A program made the position numbers and the translations under genes. A DNA stretch of 12,740 bases, from positions 1 to 12,740 of the forward strand of contig JANXUN010000157.1 in NCBI GenBank assembly GCA_025356185.1, given 5' to 3'. The notes beneath the pieces are model-generated. The model saw only the letters and a list, made by a program, of their open reading frames with translations, made no database searches and was not told the origin of the DNA. Each line of letters opens with the position of its first letter. Position 1 is the first letter of the stretch. Source of the DNA: Gemmatimonadaceae bacterium (lineage in GTDB: Bacteria; Gemmatimonadota; Gemmatimonadetes; Gemmatimonadales; Gemmatimonadaceae). Shown in pieces: positions 7,180-12,740 of this stretch.

Positions 7180-7578
7180 CTACGAGCGCGCGGGTGAACT
7201 ATCGGTGCGTTCGCTGTGCAGAAGCTCCGAGCGTGAGTGGTCGACTGAACGCACATCTGTGCGCCGGCCGTCCATTAAACCATCTCGCATCATTCCATCT
7301 CGCGAAATCGTCATCGGTACTTCACGCTCACCAGTTCGAACGCGCGCTTGACGAGCAGCGGCGCTACGCGACTCACCACCTTCTCTGCCAATCGCAGCCA
7401 TGTGCGCGCGATCTTGTGAGACCGTCACACCGCCTTTGCGGCCAGCGTCGCGCGCCTCATGGGATGACCATTCGTGCGCCGTCCCTTTTTCGTGGGCAGC
7501 GCGGCCTCCCTTACTGGCGATCTCTTTTTGTCGTGCTGGATCCATCGACGCGAACCCGCGCCGGCTCTTTCCGGTCAT
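7180..7578 (-). CDS. KGG-repeat general stress protein (YciG/con-10-like)
   Basis: A small, very hydrophilic protein of 132 aa. It has three KGG-type repeats: RRGFASMDPARQKEIASKGG (6-25), HEWSSHEARDAGRKGG (35-50) and SQDRAHMAAIGREGG (54-68). This pattern defines the KGG (stress-induced bacterial acidophilic repeat) family, whose members are induced in stationary phase or by osmotic and desiccation stress; their molecular action is not settled. The start at 7578 (MTGKSRRGFASMD) matches the family N-terminus; an upstream start at 7611 would add 11 untypical residues. The C-terminal 60 residues are low-complexity, rich in R, S and D, longer than in many family members and without a known match. 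Upstream DNA is shared with the divergent rnz gene. Confidence 0.9.
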   Translation of the reverse strand: MTGKSRRGFASMDPARQKEIASKGGRAAHEKGTAHEWSSHEARDAGRKGGVTVSQDRAHMAAIGREGGESRSAAARQARVRTGEREVPMTISRDGMMRDGLMDGRRTDVRSVDHSRSELLHSERTDSSPARS

Positions 7579-7669
7579 GCGCCCCCCGGCTCTCCGGACG
7601 TTCAAAACCAAATGTGCAACGCGCGACTCGGCAGGTCACCGTTTCGCACCCGGCACAATACGACCTCAT
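7511..7669 (-). CDS. Possible small Cys-rich ORF overlapping the KGG gene start
   Basis: A 52-codon minus-strand frame from the ATG at 7669 encodes MRSYCAGCETVTCRVARC... with cysteines spaced C-x2-C-x4-C-x4-C, which could bind zinc. An AGAGG lies 8 bases before the ATG, one of the better SD matches in the window. The last 68 bases overlap the first codons of the KGG gene in another frame. It may be a real leader-type small protein coupled to KGG expression or a chance frame. I do not recognise it. Confidence 0.22.
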   Translation of the reverse strand: MRSYCAGCETVTCRVARCTFGFERPESRGAHDRKEPARVRVDGSSTTKRDRQ

Positions 7670-7786
7670 GACAACGACCTCTGCAAGCCCCAAATGCGAC
7701 TCGAAGAGGGTCGGAACGAGGTCTGACACCACTTTGAGAGCAAGCATCGGGCCGTCGTCGCGGAACGCCCGAACCACCCACGCGCC

Positions 7787-7792
7787 TATATT
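7787..7792 (+). promoter_or_regulatory. Possible -10 box for a leaderless rnz transcript
   Basis: TATATT ends six bases before the A of the rnz ATG at 7799, which is the distance from -10 to a transcription start. No SD-like sequence precedes the ATG. The -35 region is not recognisable, so the call is tentative. Confidence 0.28.
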
Positions 7793-7798
7793 GCCGCG

Positions 7799-8731
7799 AT
7801 GCCGCTTTTAGTTCGTTTTTTGGGGACTGCCGCCTCTCGGCCAACCGTCGAACGTGGGGTCAGCTCGCTCGCAATTGTGCGCGAGGGGGAGACCCTCTTG
7901 GTCGATTGCGGAGAGGGAACTCAGCGGCAAATGATGCGATATGGCGTGTCATTCAGCTTCGAAGATTTGTTTTTTACGCACACGCATTCTGACCACATTC
8001 TGGGTCTTACCGGCCTCATTCGGACGCTCGCGTTGCAAGGTCGCACGGAGCCGCTGCGTCTCTGGGGGCCGCCACGAGCGACGCGAACGTTGCAGCAATG
8101 CATCAGCCTGGGTGGTGAACGCACCACGTTTCCAATCACTGTTTCGGAAATTGAACCGGGCTCATCCATAAAACGTGGAGACTATCGAATCGATGCATTT
8201 CCCGTCGATCATCAGGGTGCTTCCTGCATCGGGCTGGCGCTCGTCGAGGAAGATCGACTGGGTCGATTTGATCCCGCGATTGCCAGAGCACTCGGAATTC
8301 CCGAAGGGCCGCTCTGGGGTCGCATTCATAAAGGTGAGTCGATCACGCTCGATGACGGCCGAGTGATTGCACCAGACGCACTAGTGGGCCAGCCGCGGCG
8401 CGGTCGGAAAATCGTCATCACGGGCGACACACGTCCGTGTGAGGGCACGATAGCCGCCGCGCACGATGCTGACCTGTTGATTCACGAAGCGACGTTCGCT
8501 GATGACGAAGCGGTGCGGGCCTTGGAGACGGGGCACAGCACCGCGCGCGAAGCGGCGGAGATCGCGCGTCGTGCCGAGGCGCGGCGACTGGTGCTCACGC
8601 ATATCTCGGCGCGTTATTCGCGCGAAGCACACGAGTTAGAACGCGAAGCGCGCAGCGTGTTTGCGAATGCGAGCGTGGCCAAGGACGGCACCGAGATCGT
8701 GCTCGATCTCACAGAGGAAATCGTCGGCTAA
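7799..8731 (+). CDS. rnz: Ribonuclease Z (tRNA 3' endonuclease)
   Basis: A zinc-dependent beta-lactamase-fold endonuclease that cuts pre-tRNA just after the discriminator base (EC 3.1.26.11). Its 310 residues are typical of the short bacterial form. Metal ligands visible: HTHSDH (61-66), H138 in VDHQG, D210 in TGDTRP and H268 in LTHIS. GHSTA (H246) is the usual catalytic-site histidine block. GPPRATRTLQ (90-99) is the conserved start of the flexible-arm region that holds tRNA. Both tRNA genes in this window lack an encoded CCA and so are the classical substrates. The gene appears monocistronic, divergent from the KGG gene and convergent with the MFS gene. Confidence 0.96.
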   Translation: MPLLVRFLGTAASRPTVERGVSSLAIVREGETLLVDCGEGTQRQMMRYGVSFSFEDLFFTHTHSDHILGLTGLIRTLALQGRTEPLRLWGPPRATRTLQQCISLGGERTTFPITVSEIEPGSSIKRGDYRIDAFPVDHQGASCIGLALVEEDRLGRFDPAIARALGIPEGPLWGRIHKGESITLDDGRVIAPDALVGQPRRGRKIVITGDTRPCEGTIAAAHDADLLIHEATFADDEAVRALETGHSTAREAAEIARRAEARRLVLTHISARYSREAHELEREARSVFANASVAKDGTEIVLDLTEEIVG

Positions 8732-8739
8732 CCGCGCGT

Positions 8740-8781
8740 CCCGCGACGGCCGTGCGCTCGATGACCGTTTAGCGTCGCGGG
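8740..8781. terminator. Hairpin between convergent rnz and MFS genes
   Basis: CCCGCGACG (8740-8748) and CGTCGCGGG (8773-8781) form a perfect 9-bp stem across the 37-base gap. It runs into the last codons of the MFS gene and has a 24-base loop. No T-tract is present on either side. It may act as a shared 3' end structure; an intrinsic terminator is doubtful. Confidence 0.35.
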
Positions 8782-10049
8782 TCGGTGCGAATTTCTTTGA
8801 GCGCACGAAGCGACGGCACCTTCCACGCGACGGTGCCAACGACACCGAGTGTCGCGAGTCCGCCAACCACAACGCTCGCGACGGCGCCCCACCAACGCGC
8901 GGTAAGCCCGGACTCAAACGCACCAATTTCGTTTGAGCTGCCGATAAAAATCTGATTCACTGCCGACACGCGCCCCAGCAGTGATTCAGGCGTGCGCGAT
9001 TGCAGCATGACACTGCGCACAACGACACTTACCACATCAAACGCACCGCCGAGCGCGAGCGCAGCGAGTGAGAGCGGAAGCGCTGTGCTCAGGCCAAACA
9101 CAATCGCGCACACGCCGAACCCTGATACGGCAATCAGCAAGTTGCGGCCGGTGTTCGCAAATGGCGGCCAACGCGTGAGTGCCGCACTTGCCACCACCGC
9201 ACCAACCGCTGGCGCCGCACGCAGGATACCGAGTCCGCTTGGTCCGGTGTGCAGGATTTCCGCTGCAAAAACTGGAAGCAGCGCGGTAGCACCGCCAAAC
9301 AGCACTGAAAACAGATCGAGCGTGAGCGCGCTGAGCAAAATCGGTTCTGCGAATACGAAGCGCAGGCCGCCCATGATCGACGTCATAATGGGTTCGTCAC
9401 TCGCTTCGCGAATCGGAGATCGATGGCGCACCGTCATCATGATGAGCGCGGCGAGTACCATGAACAGTGCGTCGATTTCGTAGCCGAGTGCGGAACCGCC
9501 AATAGCGTAGAGCGCGCCGCCCAGTGCGGGGCCAAGTACTGCAGCGAGTTGCCAACTGCCGCTGCGCCAGGTGATCGAGTTGCTGAATAGTTCGCGCGGC
9601 ACCAACTCAGCACTCAGCGCTTGACGTGCGGGCGTCAAGAACGCGCGAGCGACGCCGCTCAGCGCGATGACGACATAGATCGCGTTGACGCGCGCGTTCG
9701 TGGTGAGCGTGTGCGCGAGTGGCGTCGTTTGCGTGAGCAACCACAGTGCGATCGCGCACAACACCAGTGCGGCAAGAGTCACCAACGAAATGCGTCGACG
9801 GTCATGCGAGTCGGCAACGTGTCCGGCGACAAGCGACAAACTGATAGCCGGAATCGCTTCTGCAAGTCCTACCAGGCCAAGCGCCAACGGATCGTGCGTG
9901 AGGTCATACACCTGCCACCCCACTACCGTCCCTTGGATTTGAATGCCCAAGGTAAAGGTGAAGAGTGCGAGGATGTAGTTGCGGAACTTTGGAATGCGCA
10001 GCGCGGCGAAGGTATCCGCCGCAGGCGCCGATGCAGATTCAGTCGCCAC
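8769..10049 (-). CDS. MFS transporter, EntS/MFS_3-like exporter
   Basis: An inner-membrane transporter of 426 aa with about 10-12 hydrophobic segments in two halves and a hydrophilic central loop (HRSPIREASDEP). The N-terminal half has FRNYILALFTFTLGIQIQGTVVGWQVYDLT, the loop 2-3 motif GHVADSHDRRRI typical of MFS, and RAFLTPARQALSAELVP, as in MFS_3 (transmembrane secretion effector/enterobactin exporter-like) proteins. The likely role is proton-driven export of a small molecule; the substrate is unknown. The start is GTG at 10049, which overlaps the end of the preceding lipoprotein gene by 11 bases, so translation is probably coupled. It is the last gene of the minus-strand operon. Confidence 0.9.
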   Translation of the reverse strand: MATESASAPAADTFAALRIPKFRNYILALFTFTLGIQIQGTVVGWQVYDLTHDPLALGLVGLAEAIPAISLSLVAGHVADSHDRRRISLVTLAALVLCAIALWLLTQTTPLAHTLTTNARVNAIYVVIALSGVARAFLTPARQALSAELVPRELFSNSITWRSGSWQLAAVLGPALGGALYAIGGSALGYEIDALFMVLAALIMMTVRHRSPIREASDEPIMTSIMGGLRFVFAEPILLSALTLDLFSVLFGGATALLPVFAAEILHTGPSGLGILRAAPAVGAVVASAALTRWPPFANTGRNLLIAVSGFGVCAIVFGLSTALPLSLAALALGGAFDVVSVVVRSVMLQSRTPESLLGRVSAVNQIFIGSSNEIGAFESGLTARWWGAVASVVVGGLATLGVVGTVAWKVPSLRALKEIRTDPRR

Positions 10050-11337
10050 TGCGCACGCGCAAAGAATGACTCATGCGATGACGGTACGACGCGAGACGAA
10101 TTCGCACCGATCGAGACGCCGTATGCACGACGCCATCGAGCGACGACGAGGCATCGAACGCGCGGGCGAGTGCGCTTCGAACGACCGTCGAGACCGCGGG
10201 ATCATCGAGTGGGATGAGTTGATACGCGGGCATTGGCACGGTGGCAATCGGCCATTCCGATGGCGCTCTTCGCGTTGCGGTCGCGCGTGTGGTTTTAGAA
10301 CTATCCGCTCGCGCGCTATCGGCACGCGAGAGAGCGGCTCCCGCTTTGCGTGTCAGCGCGAGTGCGAGCGTGCCATTTCCGCTGATTGACGCGGTGTCAA
10401 TCTTGGGACGCGCGGTCACTTCGTACCCACTTCGTGTCCAACGCACGACACTCGAATCGGCGCTCCACACGGGCAACGTGGCCTTCACGTTCGTCCACCA
10501 CGACGGCGCGGTCGCTGCAATCGGCGGCAAGTTCAACGCCAACGCCTCGCCATCGGCGCCCGTTCCGGGAATCATGAACGCGACGGCGGGTGCGCGTGCG
10601 ACGTCGGCGAGCCCAAAGCTGGTTGAGTCAAAGTGAAAGCTGTCGAGTGATTCGCGCGCGAGCGCCGCGCGATCACCGCCCGCAGCACGAATGGAATCGC
10701 CGAGCTGTTTGAACGACTGCTTTGCCTGTGCAATAATGCGATGCGCTTCGGCGTCTCCAAACAGTGACTGCAACGAAGTGCGCATGCCAGTGCGGACGTC
10801 CACCACGTACCGGTGGCCCATATGATGATGCGGTTCTTTGTTCTCGAGATCGATGTCCAGCAGATGATTGAACGTGACCCACGGTCCATGCACATCGAGT
10901 ACCTCAATCTCTTCCGACACGACCGTTCGGGGGTCACTCGGCACTTGATCGCTGTCGAGATCGATCGGCTCTTCACCCGGGTGCCGGGCGTTCCATCGTT
11001 CCGCTTCGTGCTGTACGCGATCGTCGTGAAAGAGCGACAGTGAATCTTTGCGGGTCACATCGCGCGCGAAGAGGTGCGCGCTGGTGAACGACGCGTCGGT
11101 GAAGTCCGCGCCGCCATCGGCAATAAAGACTTCGATGAAATGTCCATCGACTTGGGTAAGCAAAATCGGTGCGCTGCGCACGCGCAGCCCCTCTGCACCA
11201 CTTCGCACCCAAAACGTCGAGTCGCCCGCCGCGAACAGAAACTCCGCGTCAGGCGGCACCGCCGACCGATCATCACGTGCGCAGGCAGCGGCCCACACGC
11301 AGGCGCATGCGGCGAGAAGACTTCGTCGCGCGTTCAG
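10039..11337 (-). CDS. Predicted lipoprotein, possibly DUF3298-like, with HHHMGH motif
   Basis: About 432 aa if started at the CTG at 11337. The N-terminus MNARRSLLAACACVWAAAC is a short lipoprotein signal with the likely lipidated Cys at 19. The -3 position is Ala, so the lipobox is not ideal. Residues 142-195 run EEIEVLDVHGPWVTFN..., then the metal-binding-like HHHMGH (170-175), YVVDVRTG (177-184) and SLFGD. The order fold-strand, D..TG, SL..LF recalls the DUF3298 (RsiV/PdaC C-terminal) domain, but this is a loose visual match. The C-terminal part is rich in A, S, T and R with no known motif. A start at 11406 (ATG) is possible but would overlap the upstream gene by 73 bases and bury the signal peptide behind an Arg-rich leader. 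The CTG would share CTGA with the upstream stop. Confidence 0.68.
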   Translation of the reverse strand: MNARRSLLAACACVWAAACARDDRSAVPPDAEFLFAAGDSTFWVRSGAEGLRVRSAPILLTQVDGHFIEVFIADGGADFTDASFTSAHLFARDVTRKDSLSLFHDDRVQHEAERWNARHPGEEPIDLDSDQVPSDPRTVVSEEIEVLDVHGPWVTFNHLLDIDLENKEPHHHMGHRYVVDVRTGMRTSLQSLFGDAEAHRIIAQAKQSFKQLGDSIRAAGGDRAALARESLDSFHFDSTSFGLADVARAPAVAFMIPGTGADGEALALNLPPIAATAPSWWTNVKATLPVWSADSSVVRWTRSGYEVTARPKIDTASISGNGTLALALTRKAGAALSRADSARADSSKTTRATATRRAPSEWPIATVPMPAYQLIPLDDPAVSTVVRSALARAFDASSSLDGVVHTASRSVRIRLASYRHRMSHSLRVRSGD

Positions 11338-12572
11338 TAGGCCCCCGCTGCAAGGGCCCGCACGCCGTCGACGAGGCGCGCGACTTCTTCGGAAGTGGTA
11401 TAGCACGAGCAGCCAGCGCGCACCAACCCTTCGTCCGCGTATCCCAATCGACGCGCGACTGTTGTTGCGTAAAAATCCCCGTGCGACACATATAGCCCGC
11501 GGGCGACCAGTGCGCGCGCGACATATTCCGAGGTGTAGCCGCCAACGTGAAAGGAGACCGTAGCCGTTCGCGCGGAGCCCGGCGGCGGTCCGTACACTTT
11601 TACGCCGTCGATTCGTTTCAACCCGTCATACATTTGCGCGCAGAGCGCGTCGCCGCGCTCATGCAGCGCGTGCATGACCGTCGCCAGCCGGGCACGTCGC
11701 GAAGATGACTGATCGATGGCCAGCGACGCGAGAAATTCCACGGCGGCCGCGGCACCAACCATTCCTTCGTGATTCTGCGTGCCGGTTTCCAGACACTCGG
11801 GAACGTAATCCGGCGCCGGTTCGAGACGCGGCAGATCGAGCGCCGCCGTCGCGTCGTGCCTTCCATAACAGATGCCGATGTGCGGACCGTAAAACTTGTA
11901 CGCGCTGCACAGTACAAAATCGGCGCCAAAGTCACGCGCATCAACACGCACGTGCGGCGCGTAGTGCACGGCATCGACGATCGTGATCGCGCCGACAGCG
12001 CGCGCCTTCGCGACCATGGATTTGACGTCGCTGATCGTGCCGAGAATGTTTGACGCGGCTCCCACGGCAACGACCTTGGTGCGCGGAGACAGCAACCGCT
12101 CGAACGCGCCGACCTCGTGTCGAAACGTCATGACGTCGAGCGGCACCCATCGCAACACGGCGCCACGTTCCTTGGCAAGCGCTTGCCAGGGTGCGATGTT
12201 GGCGTGATGATCGAGTTCGGTGACGATGATCTCATCACCCGGCACGAGTGTGCGTCCGATGGCGCGCGCAATGTGAAAGAGAATCGTGGTCATATTCGCA
12301 CCAAACGAAATCTCACCAGCGCTTGCGCCTAGAAAATCGGCGAGCACTTCGCGCGCATGAGACAGCATCGCGTCGGTTTCAGCGCTCGTTGGGTACGCCC
12401 AATGCGTGTTGGCGTTGTGATGGAGCAAGTAGTCGGTGATCGCGCTGGCGACCTGCGTCGGTACTTGCGTGCCACCCGGCCCGTCGAAATACGCAACGGG
12501 GGTGTTACCTTCGCGACGCAGTAGCGCGGGAAAGTGCGCGCGAATCTCGTCTGGACTTACGATCGTACTCAC
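11334..12572 (-). CDS. Class V aminotransferase fold protein (cysteine-desulfurase-like, VC1184 type)
   Basis: A 412-aa cytosolic PLP enzyme. Fold type I hallmarks: YFDGPGGTQVP (28-38), ANMTTILFH, ELDHHANIAPW (119-129), ASNILGT (173-179), DAVHYAPH (200-207; D200 and H203 contact PLP) and the Schiff-base lysine K226 in CSAYKFYGPH. This matches the cysteine-desulfurase-like VC1184 subfamily. In SufS/CsdA the catalytic Cys lies in RTGHHCAQP; here the equivalent YVSHGDFYA has no Cys. Two Cys in RAGCSCYTT (388, 390) fall in the later segment that reads RASF.FYNT in SufS. Desulfurase activity is therefore doubtful, and transaminase, lyase or epimerase chemistry is possible. The start is GTG at 12572, overlapping the upstream stop in GTGA; its own stop overlaps the next gene. 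Confidence 0.88.
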   Translation of the reverse strand: MSTIVSPDEIRAHFPALLRREGNTPVAYFDGPGGTQVPTQVASAITDYLLHHNANTHWAYPTSAETDAMLSHAREVLADFLGASAGEISFGANMTTILFHIARAIGRTLVPGDEIIVTELDHHANIAPWQALAKERGAVLRWVPLDVMTFRHEVGAFERLLSPRTKVVAVGAASNILGTISDVKSMVAKARAVGAITIVDAVHYAPHVRVDARDFGADFVLCSAYKFYGPHIGICYGRHDATAALDLPRLEPAPDYVPECLETGTQNHEGMVGAAAAVEFLASLAIDQSSSRRARLATVMHALHERGDALCAQMYDGLKRIDGVKVYGPPPGSARTATVSFHVGGYTSEYVARALVARGLYVSHGDFYATTVARRLGYADEGLVRAGCSCYTTSEEVARLVDGVRALAAGAY

Positions 12573-12740
12573 GCGCGAGTGCCTCCGATTTGCGCGCCAC
12601 CGAGACGTTCGGCGACACGCACCGCTTCGACGTGATCGGCAACCTCGCCGAGCTCGTCGTGCGCCATGCGAAAGAGCTCAGCCGTGAGCTGCAGCAGTGG
12701 CGATGACACGTTTTGTTCGCGCGCGAGGTCGGCGGCGATG
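12569..12740 (-). CDS. C-terminal end of a 3-hydroxyisobutyrate dehydrogenase-like protein (partial)
   Basis: Only the last 56 residues lie in the window; the 5' part is beyond 12740. The sequence ADLAREQNVSSPLLQLTAEL... followed by DHVEAVRVAERLGG resembles the all-helical C-terminal domain (NAD_binding_11) of beta-hydroxyacid dehydrogenases. These use the pattern LA.E.GV..PL...A.ELY...D.SA. Such enzymes oxidise 3-hydroxyisobutyrate or reduce tartronate semialdehyde with NAD(P). The stop TGA overlaps the next gene's GTG (GTGA). The assignment rests on a short C-terminal stretch and is tentative. Confidence 0.6.
   Translation of the reverse strand, partial: IAADLAREQNVSSPLLQLTAELFRMAHDELGEVADHVEAVRVAERLGGAQIGGTRA

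Noticed and set aside
7690..7735. Near-repeat GGTCGGAAC / GAGGTCTGACACC resembling REP-type palindromes
   Set aside because: Only short, imperfect matches and no stable hairpin. It would need a genome-wide copy count to be meaningful.
7194..7811. 205-codon plus-strand frame ahead of rnz
   Set aside because: It runs antisense through the KGG gene and out of frame into rnz. The product is of low complexity with no motif.
9621..10217. 198-codon plus-strand frame opposite the MFS and lipoprotein genes
   Set aside because: It is antisense to the transmembrane segments of the MFS gene, and the product is dominated by Arg and Asp.
1..12740. Search by eye for CRISPR arrays, insertion sequences, prophage genes and rRNA
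   Set aside because: No evenly spaced direct repeats, transposase or integrase motifs, or rRNA-like stretches were seen.

Overview
The window looks like an ordinary chromosomal stretch from a diderm, moderately GC-rich bacterium. The set of proteins and the base composition resemble Gemmatimonadota, but this is an inference without a database search. The supporting observations are lipoprotein signal peptides, frequent GTG starts, weak or absent Shine-Dalgarno sequences, a bacterial GlnRS, and two tRNA genes without an encoded CCA. I see no transposase, integrase, phage gene, rRNA or CRISPR array.

Region 1 (1-2596, minus strand) runs glnS, then a Uma2-family (PD-(D/E)XK) protein, then tRNA-Gln(CUG). 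All three lie in one direction, with gaps of 65 and 102 bases and no evident terminator. The synthetase and its cognate tRNA may therefore share a transcript. Divergent from glnS is a predicted lipoprotein of unknown function (2650-3966, plus).

Region 2 (3967-4641) is the only long stretch without a protein gene, and it is densely structured. It holds a 34-nt-arm inverted repeat with G-runs (3981-4107), an intrinsic terminator on the minus strand (4141-4176), and tRNA-Ala(CGC) on the minus strand with the G3:U70 identity pair (4326-4398). Upstream of that tRNA are a second strong hairpin with six Us (4431-4458) and a TTGACA promoter (4478-4505). A terminator between a promoter and the tRNA gene it faces is unexpected.

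Region 3 (4642-7074, plus) is a two-gene unit: a class II CPD photolyase followed with no gap by a short threonine/serine dehydratase. After it come a minus-strand KGG-repeat stress protein (7180-7578), a possible small Cys-rich ORF overlapping its start, and ribonuclease Z on the plus strand (7799-8731). RNase Z trims the 3' end of CCA-less tRNAs, the type both local tRNA genes encode.

Region 4 (8769-12740, minus) is a tightly overlapping operon, read from high to low coordinates. It starts with the C-terminal end of a 3-hydroxyisobutyrate-dehydrogenase-like protein, followed by a class V aminotransferase fold protein that lacks the usual cysteine-desulfurase catalytic Cys. A lipoprotein with an HHHMGH motif and an MFS exporter complete it. 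The junctions overlap by 3, 4 and 11 nt, which suggests translational coupling and a shared task, probably on a small amino-acid-derived molecule. The substrate cannot be read from the sequence.
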